Part shown: piece after piece, positions 46,206 to 55,045 of the stretch
Layout: every line of letters starts with the position of its first letter
Position numbering within the stretch: position 1 is the first letter of the stretch
Origin: Gammaproteobacteria bacterium
GTDB lineage: Bacteria > Pseudomonadota > Gammaproteobacteria > UBA6429 > Thiohalophilaceae
Reading direction: 5' to 3'
NCBI GenBank assembly: GCA_024641475.1
Contig: JAHECZ010000012.1
Span: 1-64,000 of the forward strand
DNA length: 64,000 nucleotides
The notes under the pieces: model-generated
What the model was told of the DNA's origin: nothing
Databases searched by the model: none
The model's input: the letters and a program-made list of their open reading frames with translations, nothing else
Made by a program: the position numbers and the translations under genes

Positions 46206-46772
46206 TTATTTTTGATTATCCTCACGCACACAGCGCAGTTCCACCTCGCGCTCGACATACTGCCATTCAGGTATGGCACGCAATTGCGCAAGTAGCAAGT
46301 TAAATGTGGGTACTTCTGCCGGGGTAAATTCGAACCAGGTCATAAAATCAAATGGCTGCGGCTCCGCCAGATCCCGACAATGATGTAAGCGGCGTGGCAG
46401 GCTGGCGAATTGCTGTAGCCCGATGCGTGTATGCTGCGATTGTTCTTTAAAAATGTGCAGGCGTTCGTCCTGGCTGAGCGCCCACCACGCAGGATTTTTG
46501 CGTAATGCGATCAAGGCCGCACAAGTCAATTCAGGCCGTCCCAGTGCCAATTGTTTGGCAACGATCTCGTCATGTTCGGTGCGCGTCACATAGCGTTCAT
46601 TGCTGGTAATGCCGCGCAATATCCATGTTGCTTGAGGAGTACTGTCATGGTTATTTGAGGTAATGTCGAGCCTGCGTACTGCAGGCAGCGGTTCACCAAG
46701 ATGTGTTTGCATCGATGTGATCTGCCATAAACCGGTATCACCACCCATGAAAGAGAAGAGTCGTGCTGTCAT
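46206..46772 (-). CDS. Chlorite dismutase family (heme-binding-fold) protein
   Basis: 188 aa from the ATG at 46772, preceded by GAGG; longer ORF starts lack support. The segments SNERYVTRTE, NPAWWALSQDERLHIFKEQSQHT and FDFMTWFEFTPAEVPTFNLLL with EWQYVEREVELR match a non-respiratory branch of the Cld/EfeB-like fold. Members bind heme or are degenerate; true chlorite dismutation cannot be assumed. It has several His (HTRIGLQQ and LHHCRDL) that could be heme ligands. It lies 12 nt upstream of the cysteine synthase-glutaredoxin gene and shares its operon. Confidence 0.7.
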   Translation of the reverse strand: MTARLFSFMGGDTGLWQITSMQTHLGEPLPAVRRLDITSNNHDSTPQATWILRGITSNERYVTRTEHDEIVAKQLALGRPELTCAALIALRKNPAWWALSQDERLHIFKEQSQHTRIGLQQFASLPRRLHHCRDLAEPQPFDFMTWFEFTPAEVPTFNLLLAQLRAIPEWQYVEREVELRCVREDNQK

Positions 46773-46816
46773 TGCTTGCCTCACTTCAGATTTAATTTGC
46801 CAGTTTTTCAGTGCGA

Positions 46817-46954
46817 TCAGTGTGCACTGTTCAATACATAGATCACGATCGGCGCGGCCAGCCATATCAGGCCTTTCACCAAAAAGAAAAGGAAACCGGC
46901 CTTACCCACTAATTTCCACAGAGGGGATTCAACCTGACAGATTCTCATGTGCAT
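46817..46954 (-). CDS. 45-aa single-pass membrane peptide
   Basis: ATG at 46954 with GGAGA 6 nt upstream. The product has a short charged start (MHMRICQVESPLWKLVGK) and a single membrane helix (AGFLFFLVKGLIWLAAPIVI), ending VLNSAH. It lies 54 nt after mddA and 44 nt before the Cld-like gene, on the same strand. The ribosome-binding site and the placement support it. No known family. Confidence 0.6.
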   Translation of the reverse strand: MHMRICQVESPLWKLVGKAGFLFFLVKGLIWLAAPIVIYVLNSAH

Positions 46955-47008
46955 GTTCGCTCTCCGGTAAACAGGATGGTGTAGCCGTTGCTACACCATC
47001 CCCATGGA

Positions 47009-47767
47009 TTAAACCGCTGCCGGACCGGTGCCGGAGCGACGACTGCCCAGACGTGGAACCAACATCGGTACCTGTTTGCTGTATTCGCTATAGCGTTTGC
47101 CAAAGTAGCTCACCATGTCGCGTTCTTCCAGACGAATGCCGATCAGGATGTACGCGGTGCACATCACGGCGAAGAACAGATGCGCGGCGGTCATGGTGGG
47201 TGTGGCCCAGAAGGCGATGATGAAACCCAGGTAAATCGGGTGACGCACATGCCGATACAATCCGGGCGTACCAAAGTTAACGGCCTGATATTCCTTGCCA
47301 CGTAAATAAAACCAGACCTGGCGCAGACCGAACAGATCAAAGTGATCGATCATAAAAGTCGAGATCAACAGGATCGTCCAGCCCAACACACACAAGCCGT
47401 GCAACACCAGCTGACCGATCGGATCCTGGACCTGCCAGATTACGCCACCGATGGGTTGCCAGTACGCGAACAACAGAATCAACGCCAGACTCGAAAACAA
47501 CACATAGGTGCTGCGCTCAACCGGTTTGGGTACGAGCCTGGTCCACACACGCTTGAAGGCCGGACGTGCCATCACGCTGTGTTGTAGCGCAAAAATTCCC
47601 AATAGCAATGCGTTGATCAGCAATGCCGGTAACACCGGGCCGCTGGGTAGCGAATCGATCGACTTCGGTACGATAAAGTTACCGATAAAGCCGATTGAGT
47701 ACTGAAAGGTCACGAAAAAGATGACGTAACACAGTATGCCGTAGGTAAATGCAGTCAGACGTTTCAT
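47009..47767 (-). CDS. mddA: Methanethiol S-methyltransferase (MddA type)
   Basis: 252 aa, a membrane methyltransferase of the NnrU/isoprenylcysteine methyltransferase superfamily. It has six membrane helices. Key segments: YSIGFIGNFIVPKSID, FALQHSVMARPAFKR, STFMIDHFDLFGLRQVW, and the SAM-binding LYRHVRHPIYLGFIIAFWATP with LEERDMVSYFGKRYSEY. These agree with MddA, which converts methanethiol to dimethyl sulfide with SAM. It lies between an HMA-fold gene and the small membrane peptide in a leftward unit. The substrate is inferred from family similarity only. Confidence 0.82.
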   Translation of the reverse strand: MKRLTAFTYGILCYVIFFVTFQYSIGFIGNFIVPKSIDSLPSGPVLPALLINALLLGIFALQHSVMARPAFKRVWTRLVPKPVERSTYVLFSSLALILLFAYWQPIGGVIWQVQDPIGQLVLHGLCVLGWTILLISTFMIDHFDLFGLRQVWFYLRGKEYQAVNFGTPGLYRHVRHPIYLGFIIAFWATPTMTAAHLFFAVMCTAYILIGIRLEERDMVSYFGKRYSEYSKQVPMLVPRLGSRRSGTGPAAV

Positions 47768-47797
47768 GATAATGGTCTCCTTAATATAGTTTTGGGT

Positions 47798-48025
47798 TTA
47801 CATGCTGATCAGTTGCGCGGTGTAACCAGCCGCGCGCGTCTTGACCAGTAAATCCGTGGCCTTGATCCTGTCGGGATCAAAGGCCACCATGAACAGATGT
47901 TCCTTACCGGCGTTAAAGCGCGGCGAAACCACGCCATCGACCTTGCGCAGCGAATTTTCAAGATCGTTGCGTGCGGCGTCATTCAGTGTTTCTTTGATAT
48001 GGATAATGATGTCGGTGATATTCAT
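47798..48025 (-). CDS. HMA-fold protein lacking the metal-binding CxxC
   Basis: 75 aa, a single ferredoxin-like beta-alpha-beta-beta-alpha-beta domain: ITDIIIHIKETLNDAARNDLENSLRKVDGVV and FMVAFDPDRIKATDLLVKTRAAGYTAQLI. This follows heavy-metal-associated domains exactly, but the CxxC loop is replaced (HIKETLND). It may bind something else or act as a partner. It lies 30 nt from both neighbours in the leftward unit. Confidence 0.75.
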   Translation of the reverse strand: MNITDIIIHIKETLNDAARNDLENSLRKVDGVVSPRFNAGKEHLFMVAFDPDRIKATDLLVKTRAAGYTAQLISM

Positions 48026-48055
48026 GGTATTAGTCCTCTTGTTGATGTTAAAAAA

Positions 48056-48889
48056 TTATCTGCGACGAATGACAACTTCGAGATATTCACTCGGCGCCAC
48101 CAGCGTGCCATCGGTGGCGCGATTGAATTTGTCTGCGACTGCAATCAAATCAGCGGCGAGCGCTTCCTGCTTTGCTGCATCGAGTGCCGCAAACGATTTA
48201 TGCATCGGGCCGTAGAAAGTACGGAACACTTCCAGAAGATGTGTGGCATTGTGATAACGGAACACAAACTGTTTGCGTTCAATCTCAAGCGTATCGATGT
48301 ATTCGCCGAACAATTCCTGCAAGCGCGCTTGCGTGCCCCACAGTAACGGTGACTTCACGCCGTTGGGTGTGGGCAGGTATTTACGCATCGTTGCGAAGAG
48401 TTCACCGACAAAACTGTCTGGTGTCCAGTTGGCCAGACCGATGCGGCCGCCGGCTTTACAAGTACGGAGCATTTCGGCAGCGGCCTTGTCCTGATCGGGC
48501 GTGAACATCACGCCAAACGTCGACAACACCACATCAAAACGCTGGTCGGCATAAGGCAGATTCTCCGCGTCGGCTTGTTCGAAGCGTACTTGCAGGGCTT
48601 CGGCACTGGCGCGACTGCGACCGCGCTCAAGTAACGCGGGGACATAATCGGTCGAGATGACATCACACCACCGGCGCGCGGCGGCAAGGGTGGCGTTGCC
48701 GTTACCGGCAGCCACATCGAGTACATGTTCACCGGCGCGCAAGTCGAGTGCTTCGCACAAAGTTTCGCCGACGATCTGCAAGGTGGTACCAATCACGGCG
48801 TAGTCGCCCGACGACCAGGCCAGGTGTTGTTTGTTTTTAACGGTCGCGAGGTCGACAACCGGGGTAGTAGGGGCACTGACGGCTGACAT
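48056..48889 (-). CDS. Class I SAM-dependent methyltransferase
   Basis: 277 aa with GGAGA before the ATG. The SAM site is EHVLDVAAGNGNATLAAARR, followed by the acidic VISTDYVPALLERGR, ADAENLPYADQRFDVVLSTFGVMF, and RIGLANWTPDSF. Similar proteins are annotated as UbiE-like or small-molecule methyltransferases. It is the first gene of the leftward unit and diverges from the large regulator gene; a second methyltransferase (mddA) is two genes downstream. Confidence 0.85.
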   Translation of the reverse strand: MSAVSAPTTPVVDLATVKNKQHLAWSSGDYAVIGTTLQIVGETLCEALDLRAGEHVLDVAAGNGNATLAAARRWCDVISTDYVPALLERGRSRASAEALQVRFEQADAENLPYADQRFDVVLSTFGVMFTPDQDKAAAEMLRTCKAGGRIGLANWTPDSFVGELFATMRKYLPTPNGVKSPLLWGTQARLQELFGEYIDTLEIERKQFVFRYHNATHLLEVFRTFYGPMHKSFAALDAAKQEALAADLIAVADKFNRATDGTLVAPSEYLEVVIRRR

Positions 48890-49069
48890 AATTCTTCTCC
48901 TTTAATATATGAGTTAGGTCCTGGATGACTGGCAAGTACCAGCCGATGTGTCTATTTCAGCCCAATGTGGCTACTGGGGGGTCACGCCAAGCGGGACAAA
49001 AAGCGGGACAAAATCGCAGGGGGAACTGCTAGACTCAACGGCGTCAATTACACTGGAGTCGCTGGCAGC

Positions 49070-52000
49070 GTGGAAAATCGGACACTTTCCTTTGGCTACT
49101 GGCTACGGCGGCGTCGCAAGGCGCTGGATTTGACCCAGGAAGCCCTCGGCCAACGGGTCTGTTGCTCGGGTTTCACGATTCGTAAAATTGAAGCCGATGA
49201 ACGCCGTCCCTCGCGGCGTCTGGCCGAACGACTCGCCGAGTCACTTGCTATTCCGGAGGAAGAGCGAGCCGAATTTCTCGCGGTGGCGCGCGCACTGCAT
49301 GGCACGGATCGACTCCAGATCGAAGCGGCGCCGGTGGATGACGATGCAGCCGTTACCGCCTGGAATGATCCCGTCGTGGCCAAGGCCAGTGATGCAACGC
49401 CATTCGTCGGCCGCCATCATGAATACGGTTTGTTGATTGGTCTCATTGCACGACTGACCGTCGGTACCGGTTACACCGTATTAATCGAAGGCGAGCCGGG
49501 CATCGGCAAAAGTCGTTTGTTGCGCGAAGTGGCGCAGTACGCGCAGGCGCATGAATTAACGACGCACGTGGCCAATTGTTATGAAATCGCCCGCGCAATT
49601 CCGTATCAACCGGTGATCGATCTGGTGACGCGTGCGCTGACGCGCATCACGGATACCGCGCTGCAAAGGTTACCGCCGGTATCGCTTGCCGAATTGGCGG
49701 CACTGGTGCCCGACATCGCCGAACGCATTACCGATCTGCCGCAATTATCGAATGATTTTCCCGAGGCACGCCAGGCGCGTTTATCGCGCGCGGTCGATCA
49801 ATTGCTTGAAGCAGCGCGCGGTCAGCGACCGGCGGTATTGATGGTGGATGATATTCAATGGGCCGATGATGCCAGTGCACAGGTGTTGCATTACCTTGCG
49901 CGTCATGCGGCACAGCGGCCGGTGCTGGTGATCTATGCGTATCGTGATGAAGCCATCGATAGCGATACGCATTTTGCGCAATTGATTGAAAGTCTGCGAC
50001 GCGATACCGATGCGCGACGCGTACCACTCGCACGTTTGGATTATGCTGATACTGAAAAAATTATCGCGGCGCTGGCCAATGCGAAGCTGGGTGTGGCAGG
50101 CCTGGCGGAACGTCTGCAGCGTGAAACCGAAGGTAATCCATTTTTTCTGATGTCGATTCTGCAATCCTTGAACGAAGGCGAGACACAATTAACCGCGCGT
50201 GCGAGCGATGCACCGGGCTTGTTGCCGGATGCATTGCGTGCGGCGGTACGGGTGCGACTCACACATGTACCCAGGGAAATTCGGCCACTACTCGATGCCG
50301 CCGCAGTGCTTGGTCGACGCTTTGATTTCGATACGCTGCTGGATGTCACGCAAGAACCAGAAACACAATTGTTTGATGCCGTGGAAGCACTCGTCAAGCG
50401 ACGTCTGTTGCGCGAAGAGGCCGAAGGTGATGTCTACGATTTCAGTCACGACAAATTACGCGAAGTGGTCTATCGTGACATCGGCGGTGCACGGCGTCGG
50501 CAGTTACACCACGCGGTGGCAGAGTCGCTGGAACGACTCGGCGAAGGTGCGCTGCATGAACGTAATGCGCAATTAGCCGAACATTATGAGCGCGCCCATG
50601 TATGGTCGAAGGCACTATCGTATCAATTGCTTGCGGCAGAACATTCACAAAAATTATTTGCGATGCGTGATGCCTTGCACTGGCTGGATCGCGCCGTGGC
50701 ATTGGCCGAGTCACACCCGACATCACTCGATGCAGCACAGCGGCTGCTGATTTATCAACAACGCGGTGCCGCCCGTGCGCAGGCCGGACAAACACAAGGT
50801 GCAGTAGCGGATATGAACCGTGTCATTGCGGCATTGCGCGCTGGTGGCGAGCGCGAAAAAACCCGCGATGCATTAATTCAGTTAGGTATGGCCTATCGGC
50901 GTGCCGATCAATATACAGAAGCGACCGCCTGCCTTAATGAAGCATTGGCAGAATCGCAAGCCATGCACGACGCACATCATGCGGCGGATACGCTGTATCA
51001 TCTTGGCACGGTCGCGTGGAGCAACGGGCAAAATAATCAGGCGATTGCGTTTCATCAGCAGGCAGTCGAGCTGTGCGAACAGCATGGCTTGACCGATCTG
51101 GTTGCGGTGCAGGCGTATCATGGCCGTGGGGAAGCGTATTTTGCGAATGCCGAACCGGCAGCGGCGATTGCGTGTTACACAAAATCAATCGAGCTGGCGC
51201 GTGGTATCGGCGATAAGGGTTATGAATCCGAAAACCTGATGATGATCGGTCACGCCTGTACCGGTACCAAAGGATTGGGCGATTATCCGCGTGCCATGAC
51301 TCATTTTGAAGCGGCACTCGATATTGCGCGTGCCGCCGATTTGCAGTGGCATTTTGGGCCCACGCTGCTCGGACTTGATCACGCCCGCGCGTGCACAGGC
51401 CGTTATGGCGAAGCATGGAGCGGCATGCAAACAACCTTGCACTGGTTGCAAAGTCTCAAGCTGGTACGTTACCAACTGATTGCATTTACCAGTATTGGTC
51501 ATCTGCTGCTGGATCTTGGTTTAAATGAACAGGCCATTGATTATCTGCGGCGTGGTCAACAACTCTCACAAGAAACCGGTATTCAATTCTGGTGCGCTTC
51601 CATTGAGACGCACCTGGCGGTCGCGCAATCGCGACTTGGCCTGGCGGTTGATACCGCAGCGCTGCAGCACACACTTGAACAAACCCGCCGTACCTCAGAG
51701 CGCTATATGCAGGTACGCTGTCTTGACGGTCTGGCCGAAATTGCCCACAGGGCCGGGGATCCGATCCAATGCCGTCATTACGCTGACGAGTTGCTGTCGA
51801 TTGCCGAACCGAACGGCTTGCGAGAACTCGAAGCGGTTGCGCGACTCTGGCGTGGTGAGGCGCAACTGCTGGCAAAAGATTACCAAAGTGCACAAACCGA
51901 GTTATCGCGCGCGGCAACATTAGCCGACGCGATCGGTTGCGTGCGTTTGCAATTGGATATACAACGTGCCCTGGCGCGCTTGCATATGGCACAGGGTCGG

Positions 52001-52099
52001 CGTGAACTTGCGCAAGTCCATGCGACCAAGGCGCAGGAGCTTATCGAATTGATTAAAAAGAGTCTGATATCTTCAGGGCTGACGGCGAATATCGTGTAG
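49070..52099 (+). CDS. Giant HTH-ATPase-TPR regulator
   Basis: About 1009 aa from a GTG at 49070 (weak GGAG). The ATG at 48965 would add 35 residues without homology. An N-terminal Xre-like helix-turn-helix (about 7-68: SFGYWLRRRRKALDLTQEALG) is followed by an AAA/STAND ATPase with Walker A EGEPGIGKS near residue 140 and Walker B VLMVDDIQWADDAS. The C-terminal half (about 500-1000) is a series of TPR-like repeats (YRRADQYTEATACLNEALAE). Proteins of this build sense a ligand through the TPRs and switch transcription by ATP-dependent assembly. It is divergent from the six-gene unit, which it may control. Confidence 0.82.
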   Translation: MENRTLSFGYWLRRRRKALDLTQEALGQRVCCSGFTIRKIEADERRPSRRLAERLAESLAIPEEERAEFLAVARALHGTDRLQIEAAPVDDDAAVTAWNDPVVAKASDATPFVGRHHEYGLLIGLIARLTVGTGYTVLIEGEPGIGKSRLLREVAQYAQAHELTTHVANCYEIARAIPYQPVIDLVTRALTRITDTALQRLPPVSLAELAALVPDIAERITDLPQLSNDFPEARQARLSRAVDQLLEAARGQRPAVLMVDDIQWADDASAQVLHYLARHAAQRPVLVIYAYRDEAIDSDTHFAQLIESLRRDTDARRVPLARLDYADTEKIIAALANAKLGVAGLAERLQRETEGNPFFLMSILQSLNEGETQLTARASDAPGLLPDALRAAVRVRLTHVPREIRPLLDAAAVLGRRFDFDTLLDVTQEPETQLFDAVEALVKRRLLREEAEGDVYDFSHDKLREVVYRDIGGARRRQLHHAVAESLERLGEGALHERNAQLAEHYERAHVWSKALSYQLLAAEHSQKLFAMRDALHWLDRAVALAESHPTSLDAAQRLLIYQQRGAARAQAGQTQGAVADMNRVIAALRAGGEREKTRDALIQLGMAYRRADQYTEATACLNEALAESQAMHDAHHAADTLYHLGTVAWSNGQNNQAIAFHQQAVELCEQHGLTDLVAVQAYHGRGEAYFANAEPAAAIACYTKSIELARGIGDKGYESENLMMIGHACTGTKGLGDYPRAMTHFEAALDIARAADLQWHFGPTLLGLDHARACTGRYGEAWSGMQTTLHWLQSLKLVRYQLIAFTSIGHLLLDLGLNEQAIDYLRRGQQLSQETGIQFWCASIETHLAVAQSRLGLAVDTAALQHTLEQTRRTSERYMQVRCLDGLAEIAHRAGDPIQCRHYADELLSIAEPNGLRELEAVARLWRGEAQLLAKDYQSAQTELSRAATLADAIGCVRLQLDIQRALARLHMAQGRRELAQVHATKAQELIELIKKSLISSGLTANIV

Positions 52100-52159
52100 C
52101 AATAACAAGATTCTGTTCTATTCTTTAGGTTCCTCAATCACCTGACAGGAGCTGAGTAG

Positions 52160-52639
52160 ATGAAAGAGTCACAACAAGAAGTATTGGTAAACAAACATCG
52201 CCGCGTCATGCTGGCGGGTGCGGCTGCGGTGGCGGCGACGTTGGCAGCGGGCAAGACTTTCGCGGCAACGGAGAAAGCATCAGCGCCACACCATCATCAT
52301 GGGATGAACAAAAATACCGCCATCATTGACGCCGCACTGGATTGCGTAAAGAAAGGCCAGGCCTGTAATGACCATTGCATCGAGCTGGTAAAGACAGGCG
52401 ACACATCGATTGCTGCTTGCATGGATTCGGTGACGGAAATGCTGGCGATGTGTACAGCATTGTCACAAATGGCCTCGGCGCAATCCGCGCATTTAACCGC
52501 GTTGACCAAGGTGTGTATTTCAGTGTGTGAAGACTGCGAAAAAGAATGTCATAAACATGAAAGCAAACATGCGGAATGTAAAGCCTGTGCCGAATCGTGC
52601 CATGCCTGCATTGCGGCGTGTAAGAAAGTTGTCGCTTAG
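52160..52639 (+). CDS. Copper-storage-like four-helix Cys-rich protein (Csp1 type)
   Basis: 159 aa. A Tat-type signal (HRRVMLAGAAAVAAT) precedes a His-rich patch (APHHHHGMNKN) and a helical bundle with 14 cysteines in CxxxC or CxxC spacing, for example ECKACAESCHACIAACKK and VCISVCEDCEKECHKHE. Csp proteins bind many Cu(I) ions inside a four-helix bundle; exported Csp1 is known from methanotrophs. Expected folding and cysteine placement agree. It follows the large regulator by 60 nt in the same direction. Confidence 0.85.
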   Translation: MKESQQEVLVNKHRRVMLAGAAAVAATLAAGKTFAATEKASAPHHHHGMNKNTAIIDAALDCVKKGQACNDHCIELVKTGDTSIAACMDSVTEMLAMCTALSQMASAQSAHLTALTKVCISVCEDCEKECHKHESKHAECKACAESCHACIAACKKVVA

Positions 52640-52711
52640 CGTTTTTCTATGACGGTACAGCGGGGCCTGGTGGCGCGGTGCGTCACCGGGTACTTCCCGG
52701 TAAGTAGCAAT

Positions 52712-52882
52712 TCACGAGTTCGTTTTTTTAGTCGCATCCATCAGTACGATATGCGATCGCGGCGCTTCGACTTTCACACGCGCTTGATCACCGACGATCG
52801 CTTCAAAGCGAATGACGATTTTGGTGCCATCGGGGGTGGTGATGGCAAGCGCTTCACGCGGGTTGCAAACAATTGGTACCAT
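52712..52882 (-). CDS. Divergent CsrA-like small protein
   Basis: 56 aa from the ATG at 52882, with an in-frame stop 21 nt upstream fixing the start. No strong ribosome-binding site. The sequence aligns end to end with CsrA: a 5-strand pattern, then IVIRFEAIVGDQARVKVEAP, where CsrA has (I/V)T(V/I)...GNQVRIGI.AP. RNA-contact residues are missing: positions 6-7 read CN instead of RR, and the later VxR motif is LMDA. It may be an inactivated or re-purposed CsrA paralogue. It lies in the gap between the csp and 53003 genes. Confidence 0.5.
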   Translation of the reverse strand: MVPIVCNPREALAITTPDGTKIVIRFEAIVGDQARVKVEAPRSHIVLMDATKKTNS

Positions 52883-53002
52883 GACAGGGTGATCCCGTGG
52901 TTAATACCATTAAATTAGCATAATGACCTTAGTCGGGGCTGTAGGATAATCCTGATATTCCTGTCCCCACTATCTATCTGTTAAATTTGCTACACTCATC
53001 CG

Positions 53003-53590
53003 ATGCAACGATGGCTAAGCATCTTGATTTTCTCAGTGGTGGCAGTGCCTGTCATGGCCGAGGTGCTCACCGGTACCGATGCGGAGGCACAATTACCGTT
53101 TTGGGAATTACGTGTACCGGGCATGTCGCTACGGCTGGTGCAACGCTTGCCGGACCAAACGCGGGCCTATTTTATGGGCCGAGGCTTCAGCAAGGCCCAG
53201 GCTGAACAGATCGCCCAAAGCTGTATTTTCCAGACCATATATAAGAACACCGCGCATGCCGGAAGCCCGCTGATCATTGATTATGATCTGGGCCAATGGC
53301 AGGTGCTGCACGCGGGTAAGGTTTCCAAATTGAAATTACGTGAAGATTGGCAAAGGCACTGGCAGTTACAGAAAATCAACACAGCGGCGGCAATTGCGTT
53401 TGAATGGTCGTTGTTACCGACACGGCAAACCTACAAGGCCAATGACTATAACTGGGGCATGACCAGTTTTGCGCTACCGCCCGGCAGCCAGTTTGATGTG
53501 TTACTGCATTGGCAGGAAAACGGCGTGGCAAAAAATGCAAGGATGCAACATCTCGAATGTGCGCCAGATATTCACCCTCAACCAAATTGA
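53003..53590 (+). CDS. Hypothetical exported protein upstream of TlpA-like gene
   Basis: 195 aa with a signal peptide cut near VMA-EVLTG. The mature part has a central helical segment (DQTRAYFMGRGFSKAQAEQIAQS) and beta-rich C-terminal half with FEWSLLPTRQTYKANDYNWGM. One cysteine pair could be SCIFQ and LECAP. It lies 12 nt before the TlpA-like gene and is likely cotranscribed. No named family known to me. Confidence 0.6.
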   Translation: MQRWLSILIFSVVAVPVMAEVLTGTDAEAQLPFWELRVPGMSLRLVQRLPDQTRAYFMGRGFSKAQAEQIAQSCIFQTIYKNTAHAGSPLIIDYDLGQWQVLHAGKVSKLKLREDWQRHWQLQKINTAAAIAFEWSLLPTRQTYKANDYNWGMTSFALPPGSQFDVLLHWQENGVAKNARMQHLECAPDIHPQPN

Positions 53591-53602
53591 CAAAGGTAAA
53601 CT

Positions 53603-54136
53603 ATGTTGTTCCTCCGTGTTGCAATTATCATACTATCCCTGTCTTTTACTCTGATTGGCCGCGCTGCCGATGCCGGGCAGGCCTTGCACCCGATCGCCGA
53701 TCATCGCGCCGCACCGGGTTTTGCACTTTACGATATGGACGATAAGCAACACTCACTGGCCGACTACCGCGGTAAAGTGGTTATTGTCAATTTTTGGGCT
53801 ACCTGGTGTCCGCCTTGTCGGCAGGAATTTCCTTCAATGGAGAAAGCCTATCAACAACTCCAAAAGGATGACATTGTGATGTTAGCCATTGATGTGGGTG
53901 AAGATGGCGACACGATTTTTGAATTTACCGCCGACTATCCGGTCACGTTTCCCATTTTGATGGACATGGATGCGAAAATTACCAGGCAATACGGCGTCAT
54001 CGGTTTGCCGACAACCTACATCATCGATCCGCAAGGTCGCCTTGCCTATCAGGTCATCGGTACACGGGAATGGACCGATCCCGGTTTATTAAACGCAATA
54101 CGCACGATTAAGTCACAAAAAGCAAATTCTCAATAA
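53603..54136 (+). CDS. TlpA family thioredoxin-like protein
   Basis: 177 aa. A signal peptide or anchor (about 1-21) precedes a thioredoxin fold with active site WCPPC (Cys69, Cys72). FALYDMDDKQHSLADYRGKVVIVNFWATWCPPCRQEFPS and GVIGLPTTYIIDPQGR with the cis-Pro are typical of TlpA/ResA-type reductants acting in the periplasm, often in cytochrome c or copper-site maturation. Cotranscribed with the preceding exported protein. Confidence 0.9.
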   Translation: MLFLRVAIIILSLSFTLIGRAADAGQALHPIADHRAAPGFALYDMDDKQHSLADYRGKVVIVNFWATWCPPCRQEFPSMEKAYQQLQKDDIVMLAIDVGEDGDTIFEFTADYPVTFPILMDMDAKITRQYGVIGLPTTYIIDPQGRLAYQVIGTREWTDPGLLNAIRTIKSQKANSQ

Positions 54137-54368
54137 CTCTATGAAATGCTCTGCGCAGTGTTGCTGATAACTGTTTTTTTGCGGGGCATTCTGCCAATTT
54201 ATTACATCCAGACTCAGGCTAAATTAGCGAAATCTAATGTTTTACACATCACTTGCAGTTTTAGCGGCGAGATATACAATCAAAATCATAGTGAGGTTTT
54301 CAGGGAGAAATACCAAAACGGAATGCAAATAATTCTCACAATTATTATAAGAAGGGTGGAGGAGAAGC

Positions 54369-54809
54369 ATGGGTTTTTTGGCAACGCTATTCAAACGCGA
54401 TACGCAACCGGTGGCAACATACATCGATGCGGTGATGGGGAAGCTGCGCTGGTCCGAGCACGATGAAGCCTGGCTTGGTACTTACAATGGCTATAAATTC
54501 GCAATTGCCTATTACTACGATAACTTGCCACCCGAAGATGTTCTCACCTATGCCAAAGACATGCTGCATGATCCGCGCTGGTTGCGCGATGCCATCGTCA
54601 ATGCGATGAAAGACGCGATGCGCAACAATCATACCCGTTACGTCGAAGAGATCCGTGGGTTGAAAATGGATATGATCCATTTTTACAAGTTTATGGACGA
54701 GGTCCGCATCTTTGTGGATTTTAGCGGTTGCCGCAGCTTCCGTGTCTGGAAAGTAGATTTCCGGGATCGGGTTTGTGAGGGGATGAGTTTTGAAGGGCAG
54801 TGCGGTTAG
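54369..54809 (+). CDS. Hypothetical cytoplasmic protein
   Basis: 146 aa; GGAGGAG lies 7 nt before the ATG. It starts MGFLATLFKRDTQPVATYIDA and contains aromatic-rich beta segments (LGTYNGYKFAIAYYYDN) and helices. Two cysteines are near the end (RVCEGMSF and GQCG). No signal peptide. I do not recognise the family. Confidence 0.6.
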   Translation: MGFLATLFKRDTQPVATYIDAVMGKLRWSEHDEAWLGTYNGYKFAIAYYYDNLPPEDVLTYAKDMLHDPRWLRDAIVNAMKDAMRNNHTRYVEEIRGLKMDMIHFYKFMDEVRIFVDFSGCRSFRVWKVDFRDRVCEGMSFEGQCG

Positions 54810-55045
54810 CGAAATTGCAATTAATTATTCAGGCAGACCGCGCTTAACAGGATCACTTCGGTATTTTCATACTATTTTTAAAACTATTTTTAAATTAGTG
54901 TAGCCGATTGTAACGCATCAGACAGTCATTCTCAGGGAATTCGATGTGATTCCTGCGGCAGTAAAAATCCATCGCGCTGAATAAACGAACGGGTGACTGG
55001 TATTGACAGCCACCCGCCGTCAAGCAGAAGAACGTTATCCGGAAA

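Noticed and set aside
52649-52918. Rightward 89-aa ORF after the copper protein
   Set aside because: No ribosome-binding site, odd composition, and it covers the CsrA-like frame on the other strand.
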